NCBI GenBank assembly: GCA_017471175.1
Contig: JAFUVS010000012.1
Span: 62,001-126,000 of the forward strand
From: Paludibacteraceae bacterium
GTDB lineage: Bacteria > Bacteroidota > Bacteroidia > Bacteroidales > Paludibacteraceae
DNA: 64,000 bases
Reading direction: 5' to 3'
Made by a program: the position numbers and the translations under genes. This document shows positions 1 through 7,911 of the stretch, piece after piece. The notes beneath the pieces were generated by a model, which made no database searches, was not told the DNA's origin, and worked only from the letters and a program-made list of their open reading frames with translations. Each line of letters starts with the position of its first letter. The first letter of the stretch is position 1.

Positions 1-692
1 TTCCGGACCGCCCGCTATGGATGATCGGCGAGACATACGGAAGTCCCGAACTGATAGGCAGTTACGTAAAGACGGGTATGCTGAATGCGCAGTTTGACTT
101 CAATGTTTATTTCACGCTGATAGATGTGCTGTGCAACGGCGGTTCGTTGGAGAAAATAGGTGAGGTAGTAGCCGAATCGGCAGCTGCCTACGGGAGTCAC
201 CACACGATGGGAAACATATCGGGAAACCACGACCAAGTGCGCTTTGCTTCGCTTGCCGGCGGCGATATACACACGTGGGACAACGGCAAGGAGGAAGGTT
301 GGACACGCACTGTGGGTATCGGTAATGCACAGATTGGTTATCGCCGCGCCTTGCTGCAAGAGGTGCTGAATCTGACCTTGCCGGGCGTGCCCTGTATCTA
401 CCAAGGCGATGAGTACGGCGAGGTAGGCGGCGGCGACCCCGATAACCGCCACATGATGCGCTTTGACGAGGAGTTGAACGAGGCGGAGAGAGATATGAAA
501 CAGCGCGTTAGAGAATTGATTCGTCTGCGTCGGACGTTGCTGCCGCTGCAATACGGCGATTTTCTGCCCGTTACGTGCGAAAAAGACGTGTTCACGTTCG
601 ACCGTATCTATATGGGACAAACCGTGCGGGTGAGCATCAACCGGAAGAACTTGTCGTACACCATCCAAACGTTTAAGATGGTAGAAAATTGA
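1..692 (+). CDS. GH13 alpha-amylase family protein, C-terminal part (cut by window start)
   Basis: The reading frame is open from base 3, so the ATG at 21 is probably an internal codon and the true start lies outside the window. The visible part carries the GH13 conserved region IV (GNISGNHDQVRF, the Asn-His-Asp that lines the active site), followed by a strand reading GVPCIYQGDEYG and the start of the C-terminal beta domain. Proteins of this family cut or rearrange alpha-glucans; a maltodextrin or starch substrate is likely, but the catalytic Asp and Glu lie upstream and cannot be checked. A second GH13 gene follows after 30 bases on the same strand, which suggests a small alpha-glucan locus. 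Confidence 0.9.
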   Translation, partial: PDRPLWMIGETYGSPELIGSYVKTGMLNAQFDFNVYFTLIDVLCNGGSLEKIGEVVAESAAAYGSHHTMGNISGNHDQVRFASLAGGDIHTWDNGKEEGWTRTVGIGNAQIGYRRALLQEVLNLTLPGVPCIYQGDEYGEVGGGDPDNRHMMRFDEELNEAERDMKQRVRELIRLRRTLLPLQYGDFLPVTCEKDVFTFDRIYMGQTVRVSINRKNLSYTIQTFKMVEN

Positions 693-722
693 AAAGTGAA
701 AATTTCTTAATACATGATTACA

Positions 723-2147
723 ATGAAAAAATTATTATTTGCACTCTGTGCAGCAGTGCTGGCTATGACGGGCTGCACGAAGAAAACAAGCGAGAAGACG
801 GAATGTATGGCCGAAGGTCGGCATCCGGCTTACGCTTACAACGCCACCATCTATGAGTTGAACACGCGCCAACTGACCGAAGAGGGTACGTTTGCCGCCG
901 CCGAGAAACTACTGCCCGAGTTGCGCGAAAACGGCATTGATATTCTGTGGATAATGCCTTGCCAGCCCATCGGCAAACTGACTCGCAAAGGGACACTTGG
1001 CAGTTACTATTCGATTATTGACTACTGCCAAATCAATCCCGAATTCGGTACCCGTGCGGACTTTGAGCATTTCCTCAACCGCGCCCACGAATTGGGATTC
1101 AAGGTGATATTAGACTGGGTGGCCAACCATACGGCTCCCGACAGCGAATGGACGAAGAACGAAGGTTGGCACTACCGCGACAGTTTGGGCAACCTGATGG
1201 TACAATACGACTGGACGGACATCAGCAAACTGAACTACGACAACCAAGACATGCGCCAAGCGATGTTGGAGGCTATGCACTGGTGGATGGACACGATTGG
1301 CATTGACGGTTTCCGCTGCGATGTAGCGGGAGAAGTGCCGACCGATTTCTGGAACTGGGCGATGGCAGATTTACGCAAGACACATCCGGATATGTTCACC
1401 TTGGCAGAGGACGAAGACAAAGCGCAGGAACTGACGGAGCAAGCCTTTGATATGTACTACGGCTGGACTCTTCACCACCTGATGAACGAGGTGGCACAGG
1501 GCAAGAAAGAGGTGGATGACCTGTGGCAGTACTTCCAAAAAGTAGATACAACGTTGCGTAAGGACGCTATCCGTATGAATTTCACAAGCAACCACGATGA
1601 GAACTCGTGGAACGGAACGGAGTTTGAGCGTATGGGCGATGCTGCCTATCTGATGGCTGCTTTCACTTACTTTGTACCGGGTATGCCTTTGATTTACACG
1701 GGTCAGTTGTCCGGCAATCACCACCGCTTGGAGTTCTTCGAGAAAGACGTGATTGACCGCGTGGAGAATGCACCCGAATATGGTATGTATCAGCGTCTGA
1801 ACGCTTTCCGTAAAGCCAATGCAGCATTGCAGAGCAATGAGAAAGGTGCTCCTATGATTCGTCTTGAGAGCGATGAGGACGACATTTTTGCCGCCATCCG
1901 CACGTTTGCCGCAGAGAAAGGCTGCGATAAGAGCGAGGGCTGCAAGAAAGAAGATGGATGCTGCAAGAAGAACGAGGTGATGGCACTGATGAATATGTCG
2001 GACGAGGAGCAGACGTTCACGATTACGATGCCTTGCGAGTCGCTGTGCGGCGAATGGACGGACATCAACGGTTCGGTCATCACGGTAACCGTACCGACCA
2101 CCACGTTTACGCTGCCTGCTTGGCAATACCTGCTGCTGACAAGATAA
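723..2147 (+). CDS. GH13 alpha-amylase family lipoprotein with Cys/Lys-rich insert
   Basis: A 474-residue GH13 enzyme. The start at 723 is preferred over an in-frame ATG at 714 because it begins directly with the Lys-rich head of a lipoprotein signal (MKKLLFALCAAVLAMTGC), placing Cys-18 as the lipidated residue; the protein should sit on a periplasmic or outer-membrane face. The four GH13 motifs are present: DWVANH near residue 131, GFRCDVAGE with the nucleophile Asp near 200, the acid Glu near 229 (FTLAEDED), and SNHDE near 289-293, so it looks active on alpha-glucans. Odd feature: the C-terminal beta domain contains an insert with Cys at 401, 407, 413 and 414 among Lys and Glu residues, which is not part of the usual fold. 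Exact substrate specificity cannot be told. Confidence 0.93.
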   Translation: MKKLLFALCAAVLAMTGCTKKTSEKTECMAEGRHPAYAYNATIYELNTRQLTEEGTFAAAEKLLPELRENGIDILWIMPCQPIGKLTRKGTLGSYYSIIDYCQINPEFGTRADFEHFLNRAHELGFKVILDWVANHTAPDSEWTKNEGWHYRDSLGNLMVQYDWTDISKLNYDNQDMRQAMLEAMHWWMDTIGIDGFRCDVAGEVPTDFWNWAMADLRKTHPDMFTLAEDEDKAQELTEQAFDMYYGWTLHHLMNEVAQGKKEVDDLWQYFQKVDTTLRKDAIRMNFTSNHDENSWNGTEFERMGDAAYLMAAFTYFVPGMPLIYTGQLSGNHHRLEFFEKDVIDRVENAPEYGMYQRLNAFRKANAALQSNEKGAPMIRLESDEDDIFAAIRTFAAEKGCDKSEGCKKEDGCCKKNEVMALMNMSDEEQTFTITMPCESLCGEWTDINGSVITVTVPTTTFTLPAWQYLLLTR

Positions 2148-2187
2148 AAAAGGGCAGAAGTGAGCAAAAAATGGTTTCTATTCCAAA

Positions 2188-2946
2188 ATGAAATACACTT
2201 ATACAAAGACCGTGTCGTACCAGGAAGTGGATACGACACGGCGTTGGCGTTTATACGACTTGGAGAACCGCCTGTTGGAAGTGGCAGGCGATGTGGCGAA
2301 TACGTTAGGGTTTGGTGTGGAGCAACTGTTGCCATACGGCTACACGTGGATATTGTCGCGTATGGACATCACGATGCTGCGTTTGCCTCGCCACGGCGAT
2401 AAAGTAACATTTGAGACTTGGATTGAAAAGAACGCACATATGCTCTCTACCCGTAACTACCGTCTATATATGGGCGAGGGGACGCAAGGCGAGTTAATCG
2501 GTCAAGTGTCAAGCATTTGGGCAGTATTGGACTTGAAGACGCGGCAAGTGGTGAATGCCTTTGATATGCCGATGTTTGCCGACTGCGTGGACGGCGAGGC
2601 GTTAGAGTTGCCCCGCGCCGCAAAGATGCTGCCGCTAAAAGAGGTGGAAGCCGCTTGTCAGTCGCACGTGAAGTATTCTGACTTGGATTATAATGGGCAT
2701 TGCAACTCGTGCAAATACTTGGAAAACATGCTCAATGTGCATCGTCCCGCTTTTCTAAACACGCCGACGGCGCTACGACTGACTATCCAATACTCGCGGG
2801 AAATAACGGAAGGCGAAGGCTATTCAGTCAAGTATTCGGACACGGGTGATGCGTGCCAATGGCAGATATTGACCGAGACAGGCGAGAGTTCCGTTACGGC
2901 GCGACTGACGAATTTGCAAGAACAAAAAACGAACAAACAAGAATGA
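2188..2946 (+). CDS. Acyl-ACP thioesterase (FatA/FatB-like, double hot-dog)
   Basis: A 252-residue protein with the two hot-dog folds of the acyl-ACP thioesterase family, which release fatty acids from acyl carrier protein in the cytoplasm. The N-terminal half holds the family stretch around VSYQEVDTTRRWRLYDLENR and YTWILSRMDITMLRLPRHGD. The second hot-dog contains SDLDYNGHCNSCKYLENML near residues 161-179, where the Asp/Asn/His catalytic region is expected. The stop codon overlaps the start of the serine acetyltransferase gene (ATGA at 2943), so the two are translationally coupled. Chain-length preference cannot be read from the sequence. Confidence 0.9.
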   Translation: MKYTYTKTVSYQEVDTTRRWRLYDLENRLLEVAGDVANTLGFGVEQLLPYGYTWILSRMDITMLRLPRHGDKVTFETWIEKNAHMLSTRNYRLYMGEGTQGELIGQVSSIWAVLDLKTRQVVNAFDMPMFADCVDGEALELPRAAKMLPLKEVEAACQSHVKYSDLDYNGHCNSCKYLENMLNVHRPAFLNTPTALRLTIQYSREITEGEGYSVKYSDTGDACQWQILTETGESSVTARLTNLQEQKTNKQE

Positions 2947-3680
2947 AATGTCCTGATATACAAGCAATCAAACAGATAGCATTGCTATCAAAGTATATAT
3001 TCTTTCCTGGTTATTTTGAACCTTGTCCCACGGAGGAACATCTGTTAGCGAACTATCTAACGGTGCGTAAGCAGCAGTTGCGACTGGTGCTGTGCGACCA
3101 GATTACGGTGGAGCAGGCAGACGCTTTTTTGGCTGCGATGCCTGAGATTGAACGTTTGCTCAAGACGGATGTGGAGGCAATGATAGCAAATGACCCGGCA
3201 GCGGTGGATAACAGAGACGAGGTTATCTATTGCTATCCGTTCATCCAAGCGATTATCAACTACCGTGTAGCGCACTGTCTGCACATGCTCGGTGTGCGTA
3301 TCATACCGCGTATATTGACGGAGCGGGCGCATACGCTGACGGGAATAGATATTCATCCCGGGGCACAGATTGGCGAGTACTTTGCCATCGACCACGGGAC
3401 GGGGGTGGTAATAGGTGAAACGTGTATCATCGGCAACCATGTAACGCTGTATCAAGGCGTTACGTTAGGTGCAAAGAATTTCCAAACCGATGAGCACGGC
3501 AATATGATCAACCAGCCACGCCATCCGATTTTGGAAGATTATGTAACGGTTTATTCGAATGCTACGCTGTTGGGTAGGATTACGATAGGTCATCATTCTA
3601 TCATTGGCGGCAACCAGTGGTTGACACACTCTGTTCCGCCTCATTCTCGTATCATACTGAATAACACAGGTTTCAACTGA
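2943..3680 (+). CDS. cysE: Serine O-acetyltransferase
   Basis: Makes O-acetylserine from serine and acetyl-CoA, the first step of cysteine synthesis. The 245-residue protein has an all-helical N-terminal half followed by a left-handed beta-helix with the CysE signature HGTGVVIGE and NHVTLYQGVTLGAKN; the active-site Asp-His pair is expected in the IDIHPGAQIG / AIDHGTG stretch. A longer frame begins at 2853 inside the thioesterase gene, but its first 30 residues read as out-of-frame thioesterase sequence, and the ATG at 2943 gives the classic ATGA overlap, so 2943 is used. No cysteine synthase gene is adjacent. Confidence 0.93.
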   Translation: MKCPDIQAIKQIALLSKYIFFPGYFEPCPTEEHLLANYLTVRKQQLRLVLCDQITVEQADAFLAAMPEIERLLKTDVEAMIANDPAAVDNRDEVIYCYPFIQAIINYRVAHCLHMLGVRIIPRILTERAHTLTGIDIHPGAQIGEYFAIDHGTGVVIGETCIIGNHVTLYQGVTLGAKNFQTDEHGNMINQPRHPILEDYVTVYSNATLLGRITIGHHSIIGGNQWLTHSVPPHSRIILNNTGFN

Positions 3681-3715
3681 TTTTTTTCTGTCACGCCGAT
3701 TTTTTTACAGGAGTT

Positions 3716-4396
3716 ATGACCATTCTTTACGAAGACAATCACCTGATAGCCGTCAATAAAGAATGCGGCGAACTGGTGCAAGGCGACAAGACGGGCGACA
3801 AGTCGCTCATAGACAGTCTGAAAGCCTATATCAAAGAGAAGTACGATAAGCCCGGGGAAGTGTTTTTGGGTTTGCCGCACCGAATAGACCGTCCGACGAG
3901 CGGAGTTGTACTCTTCGCGCGGACGAGCAAGGCGTTGTCAAGACTGTGTGAGATGTTCAAGGAGCATACGGCAATAGAGAAAGTGTATTGGGCGGTGACG
4001 GCTGAGTGTCCTGCCGAAGGGGAGGGTACGCTTCGTCACTTGTTGGTGCGCAACGAGAAGATGAATAAGTCGTTTGTCGTGTCCTCGCAGGCACTGTTAA
4101 AAGGTCATCAGAAGGCGCAGGAGGCCGTATTGCACTACCGCGTGATTGGTCATAGCGAGCGGTATCACTTGTTAGAGATACGTTTGGAGACCGGGCGGCA
4201 TCATCAGATACGCTGCCAGTTAGCCGCCATCGGTTGTCCGATAAAAGGCGATCTGAAATACGGTGCTCGGAGGAGTAATCCGGACGGAGGCATATCGCTT
4301 CACGCCCGCTCGATAACCCTACTCCACCCTGTGCGCAAAGAACCGCTGACCATTACGGCTCCCGCACCGAAGGAGTTTGAGATGTTTTCTTTGTAG
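3716..4396 (+). CDS. RluA-family RNA pseudouridine synthase
   Basis: A 226-residue enzyme that converts uridine to pseudouridine in rRNA or tRNA. The catalytic motif HRIDRPTSG is near residues 56-64 (Asp is the nucleophile), and the C-terminal motifs ETGRHHQIRCQLAAIGCPI and GDLKYGA are typical of RluA enzymes. There is no N-terminal S4 domain, so it belongs to the short RluA/RluC-like group; which RNA position it modifies cannot be assigned. A good ribosome binding site (AGGAG, two bases before the ATG) is present, unusual in this phylum. It sits between cysE and mtaB on the same strand. Confidence 0.92.
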   Translation: MTILYEDNHLIAVNKECGELVQGDKTGDKSLIDSLKAYIKEKYDKPGEVFLGLPHRIDRPTSGVVLFARTSKALSRLCEMFKEHTAIEKVYWAVTAECPAEGEGTLRHLLVRNEKMNKSFVVSSQALLKGHQKAQEAVLHYRVIGHSERYHLLEIRLETGRHHQIRCQLAAIGCPIKGDLKYGARRSNPDGGISLHARSITLLHPVRKEPLTITAPAPKEFEMFSL

Positions 4397-4440
4397 TCAG
4401 TGGTCAGTGAGTCAGTAGTCAGTAGTCAGTAGTCAGAATT
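4397..4440. repeat. Short 7-base-period direct repeats before mtaB
   Basis: The gap before mtaB consists of near copies of GTCAGTA (with GTCAGTG and GTCAGTGA variants) repeated at a mostly 7-base period, ending 15 bases before the start codon. Similar short repeats stand directly in front of the start codons of mutS2, rseP, dnaX and a DUF4491 gene in this window. Confidence 0.85.
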
Positions 4441-4455
4441 TAGTGTCGTTGAAAA

Positions 4456-5634
4456 GTGAAAGTACGGATTGTTACATTGGGTTGTAAGTTGAACTTTGCG
4501 GAATCGAGTGCGCTAATGAATGAACTCATTCGGCGCGGCTACGAGCGTGCCAAACAAGGCGAGGATGCCGATTTGATCATCGTCAATACGTGTACCGTAA
4601 CCGATACAGCCGACCAGAAAGACCGCCAAGCCATCCACCGCGTAAGACGTGAGAACCCGAAGGCACGGATAGTGGTAACGGGTTGTTATGCTCGGTTGCA
4701 CCCCAAGGAGATAGCCGATATGGTGGAAGTGGACAGGGTGGTAACCAAACGCGAGGACAGGTTCGTACCCGCCTACTCGAAAGATGACCGTACTCGGTGC
4801 TTCCTGAAGGTGCAAGACGGCTGCAACTATTTCTGCACCTATTGCGCTATACCATACGCGCGCGGCAGAAGTCGCAATCCGGCCATAGAGTCTGTGCGTG
4901 CGCAGGCGATGAAGGCTCTTAAAGAAGGCGCGAAAGAGATAGTGCTGACGGGCGTGAATATCGGCGACTTCGGACGGAGTACGGGCGAAAAGTTCTATGA
5001 TTTGCTCCGTGCATTAGATAGTCTGCCATTTGAAGCACCTTATCGTGTGCGTATAGGGAGCGTGGAACCCAATCTGCTGACACACGAGATAATAGACCTT
5101 GTGGCGCAGTCGAAACATATTGCCCCCCATTTCCATATCCCTTTGCAGTCGGGTTCTGATGAAGTGCTGCGGATAATGAACCGCCATTACGACACGGCTC
5201 TTTTCCGCGATCGGGTGGCTTACATTCGAGAGGTATTGCCATACGCTTTTATCGGCGTGGACTGTATGGTAGGTGTTCGCGGCGAAACGGCGGAACGATG
5301 GGAGCAGTACGTACCATATATTGTGTCCCTGCCGGTCAGTCAGTTGCACGTCTTTACCTATTCGGAGCGTTCGGGGACGCGGATGCTACAGATGGACTTG
5401 CCTGTGATACCGATGGCGGAGCGTCACCGCCGCAGTCAGGTGTTGCATCAAGTGAGCGAAAAGAAACTACAGGCTTTCTATTCCTTGTGTGCGGGTCAGC
5501 CGCAAACGATACTATGGGAGGGGAAGAACGACAAGGGGACGATGTACGGATTCTCGGAGAACTACCTCCGTCATTCGCGTCCGTACGATAAACAGCGCGT
5601 CAATACCTTCGAGACGATTGTTCCTACAGATTAG
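4456..5634 (+). CDS. mtaB: tRNA (t6A37) methylthiotransferase MtaB
   Basis: A radical SAM enzyme that adds a methylthio group to N6-threonylcarbamoyladenosine at position 37 of ANN-decoding tRNAs, giving ms2t6A. The 392-residue chain has the expected order: an N-terminal UPF0004 domain with cluster cysteines in TLGCKLNFAES, VNTCTVTD and VTGCYARL, then the radical SAM triad CNYFCTYC near residues 122-129, GVNIGDFG and the PHFHIPLQSGSDEVL strand. MtaB rather than MiaB is inferred from the TLGCKLN / NTCTVT pattern and the absence of a clear C-terminal TRAM domain. trmO, which modifies the same t6A37 nucleotide, lies at 32779-33450. The 3' end overlaps the convergent hemerythrin-LuxR gene by 11 bases. 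Confidence 0.95.
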   Translation: MKVRIVTLGCKLNFAESSALMNELIRRGYERAKQGEDADLIIVNTCTVTDTADQKDRQAIHRVRRENPKARIVVTGCYARLHPKEIADMVEVDRVVTKREDRFVPAYSKDDRTRCFLKVQDGCNYFCTYCAIPYARGRSRNPAIESVRAQAMKALKEGAKEIVLTGVNIGDFGRSTGEKFYDLLRALDSLPFEAPYRVRIGSVEPNLLTHEIIDLVAQSKHIAPHFHIPLQSGSDEVLRIMNRHYDTALFRDRVAYIREVLPYAFIGVDCMVGVRGETAERWEQYVPYIVSLPVSQLHVFTYSERSGTRMLQMDLPVIPMAERHRRSQVLHQVSEKKLQAFYSLCAGQPQTILWEGKNDKGTMYGFSENYLRHSRPYDKQRVNTFETIVPTD

Positions 5635-6556
5635 AAATATCCACCAAGTGGTTGGCTATGGCATAGACCGTCAGCCCGGAGGGTGAATGGATGCCCAGCT
5701 TGCGGGAGATGTTCTTGCGGTGGGTAATGACGGTGTGGACGGATAGGAAGAGTTGGTCAGCTATTTCCTTGTTCTGCAGCCCTTTGACGATACAGATGAG
5801 AACGTCTTTTTCGCGGTTGGAGAGGACATCGGAAGGGGTATGCATCATCGGTTTGGCGTTGTGCTTGACGGGTTTCTTTTCCAACTGTCGTATTAAAGGG
5901 AAGAGGATAGCATCTTCGATGTCGCAGTGGGTAGCGAAGTCGCGTTCGGTGACGAAGAGGTCGTAGAGTGCTGAATAGAGGAGGTTATTATCTTCTGCGG
6001 GGGGGTAATAACGAATGATGAGGGACTTGACCTCGGAGAGTTTTTGCGCGGCGTTCTGGTCGTCCACCGAATGGTGGTGTTTAGCGAAAGAGGAGACGTT
6101 GACTTCCTGATTGCGTTCGCCACGGAGGAGTGCGTCCACGTAGGGGAATATCTGCTCGTCCTCATGGGTCATGTGGGTGGCAATCTGCTCGCAATAGCGG
6201 TCGAAAGACTGGATGATGAGGACTGTGATTTTGGGGTCGGAGTCAGAATAGTTGAGGGCCTCAATAATCTTGCGGCGCAGTCGCGGGAAGACAAAAGAGA
6301 GGAAATAGTCGTGTGCGTTCCTCAAGTATCGAATCAGACACTGGGGTTCGATGGCGGCGAGATCCACCTTATGTTGTTCAGATAGTTTGTAATTGACGAT
6401 GGCGAGAAAGGTATTGACATCAACGTTGTGCGCATTGCACACCTCTGCGATGGAGCGATTGCCGACTCCCAAGGAGATATTGAATCGGGCGATAATCTGT
6501 AGCGCTCTCGGTTCAGAAGCCATCAGATTAGCCATTGGGTCTTCTGCGCTATACAT
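5624..6556 (-). CDS. Hemerythrin-like protein fused to a LuxR-type DNA-binding domain
   Basis: A 310-residue fusion in three parts. Residues about 10-65 resemble the ScdA/RIC N-terminal domain (DUF542), but the usual di-cysteine motif is replaced (FNISLGVGNRS). Residues about 80-235 form a hemerythrin four-helix bundle with candidate iron ligands in NAHDYFL, HMTHEDEQIF, FAKHHHS and THCDIEDAILFP. Residues about 245-306 are a LuxR/GerE helix-turn-helix (LSNREKDVLICIVKGLQNKEIA, then SVHTVITHRKNISRKLG). The likely role is a transcription regulator that senses O2, NO or redox state through a di-iron centre; this is inferred. It has a promoter with exact 20-base spacing and a strong AGGAGG ribosome binding site 8 bases before the start, unusual in this phylum. 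Confidence 0.88.
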   Translation of the reverse strand: MYSAEDPMANLMASEPRALQIIARFNISLGVGNRSIAEVCNAHNVDVNTFLAIVNYKLSEQHKVDLAAIEPQCLIRYLRNAHDYFLSFVFPRLRRKIIEALNYSDSDPKITVLIIQSFDRYCEQIATHMTHEDEQIFPYVDALLRGERNQEVNVSSFAKHHHSVDDQNAAQKLSEVKSLIIRYYPPAEDNNLLYSALYDLFVTERDFATHCDIEDAILFPLIRQLEKKPVKHNAKPMMHTPSDVLSNREKDVLICIVKGLQNKEIADQLFLSVHTVITHRKNISRKLGIHSPSGLTVYAIANHLVDISNL

Positions 6557-6594
6557 AGCTATTCCTCCTTTTATTCCTTACGAAAAATACGCGG

Positions 6595-6626
6595 CAAAAT
6601 TAGTTTACTTATCGAAAGTAAGCAAA
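6595..6626 (-). promoter_or_regulatory. Promoter of the hemerythrin-LuxR gene
   Basis: On the minus strand TTTG is followed after 20 bases by TAATTTTG, matching the Bacteroidota -33/-7 pattern. The expected start of the transcript lies about 30 bases before the start codon, and GGAGG lies between. Confidence 0.75.
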
Positions 6627-6703
6627 CGAAAGCATTAAAAATCCCCACTTTTTGGTACGTTTTTGATGAATAGGGGTGTGGAAAAAAAGGAAGTGCATCT
6701 TTT

Positions 6704-6735
6704 TTTGCGTAATGAATAGTTTTGCAGTACCTTTG
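6704..6735 (+). promoter_or_regulatory. Promoter of the glycosyltransferase operon
   Basis: TTTG and TACCTTTG are separated by 20 bases, a full match to the Bacteroidota consensus. It would give a leader of about 115 bases before the first glycosyltransferase gene, holding a 30-base direct repeat. Confidence 0.75.
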
Positions 6736-6782
6736 CGGCGCGATGCCATTCTACTATGAACTCACCTGCCGTATGGGAAGTT

Positions 6783-6840
6783 CAGGCGAGGAAACGAATG
6801 GAAGAGAAAGAACAGGTGAGCAAACGAATGGAAGAGAAGG
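6783..6840. repeat. Tandem direct repeat (period 30) in the glycosyltransferase leader
   Basis: Two copies of a roughly 28-base unit sharing the core AAACGAATGGAAGAGAA stand 30 bases apart in the leader. Each copy contains an ATG. The first (6798) opens a 31-codon frame that overlaps the glycosyltransferase start in another frame; nothing shows that it is translated. Confidence 0.8.
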
Positions 6841-6858
6841 TACGAAGCAGGAAAGTGT

Positions 6859-7911
6859 ATGGTAAAAGTCAGTGTTGTAATACCGTGCTATAATGTAGAG
6901 GCTTACTTGCCGCGCTGTGTGGAGAGTGTGTTGGGACAGGATGTGCCGAAGGATTGGTATGAGGTGGTGCTTGTGGATGACGGTTCAACGGACGGAACTA
7001 TTGCACTATGTGATGCTTACGCGCAACGCTACGAAGAGGCACGAGATGGAAATAGCGAGCAGGTTTCGGTGCGGGTTTTGCATCAGCGGAATGCGGGGGT
7101 GGCAGCGGCACGGAATGCGGGTGTAGCTATGGCAAGGGGGAAAATGGTGGCATTCCTGGACAGCGATGATTGGTGGGACGGGCAGTATCTGAAAGAGATG
7201 ATTGGTCTGGCAGAACAGTATCCCGATGCGGGTTTGTACGGGTGCAAGTATTGGTATGTGAAGTACGGGAAAGCAGAGGATAGAGTTCGGAATCTGCAGT
7301 TTATAAGAGAGACTATTGAGGAACAGCGTCAGGAAAATATGTCGGGGTACTTGGATTACTTCGGGTCGTACTATGCGGGTGGTGCGATGCCTATATGGAC
7401 GGGGGCGGTGATGATGCCGAAGGGTGTGTTAGAACAGATGGGCGGTTTTCCTGAAAGGGTCAGATTAGGTGAGGACTTTCTGCTGTGGGCGAAGACGGCG
7501 ATGCATTACCGCGTGGCATACAAGGCAAAGTGCCTTTCGTACTACTATAATGATGTCCCCCCGACATTGCGTCTGACCAAACGGTTGCACGAGCCTAAAG
7601 CGCACATGGACTGGCATTTGGACGCACTGGATGCGGAATGCAGGCGTTACAATGCGGGGATATACGAGCAGTGGAGTCAGTTGCGGGACAAGTTGCGTGC
7701 TACGGGTCTGCGGGCATACTGGCTGAGCGATCGGTACCACGAAGCCGCAGTCGAGGAGGTAAAGAAAATCGACTGGTCGCACCTGCCAAAGGCTTACAAG
7801 GAATGGTACGAAACACCGCGTTGGCAACATCGGCTGCACGACTTGTTGTATGGCGGATTGAGCCTTGTGAAACAGAGAATTAAGTGGATAACAAGAAGCA
7901 AACAGATATGA
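6859..7911 (+). CDS. Family 2 glycosyltransferase
   Basis: A 350-residue GT-A enzyme. The N-terminal domain has the nucleotide-sugar binding strand VSVVIPCYNVEAYLPRCVES, the DDGSTDGT motif near 40-47 and the metal-binding LDSDD near 100. The C-terminal third is less conserved and has Trp/Tyr-rich helices. It should transfer a sugar to a cell-surface glycan or lipid carrier at the cytoplasmic face of the inner membrane; sugar and acceptor are unknown. The stop overlaps the next glycosyltransferase by 4 bases, so both probably act on one glycan. Confidence 0.92.
   Translation: MVKVSVVIPCYNVEAYLPRCVESVLGQDVPKDWYEVVLVDDGSTDGTIALCDAYAQRYEEARDGNSEQVSVRVLHQRNAGVAAARNAGVAMARGKMVAFLDSDDWWDGQYLKEMIGLAEQYPDAGLYGCKYWYVKYGKAEDRVRNLQFIRETIEEQRQENMSGYLDYFGSYYAGGAMPIWTGAVMMPKGVLEQMGGFPERVRLGEDFLLWAKTAMHYRVAYKAKCLSYYYNDVPPTLRLTKRLHEPKAHMDWHLDALDAECRRYNAGIYEQWSQLRDKLRATGLRAYWLSDRYHEAAVEEVKKIDWSHLPKAYKEWYETPRWQHRLHDLLYGGLSLVKQRIKWITRSKQI

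Noticed and set aside
2853..2942. Upstream start for serine acetyltransferase
   Set aside because: The first 30 residues are thioesterase sequence read in another frame; the 2943 start gives the ATGA coupling.
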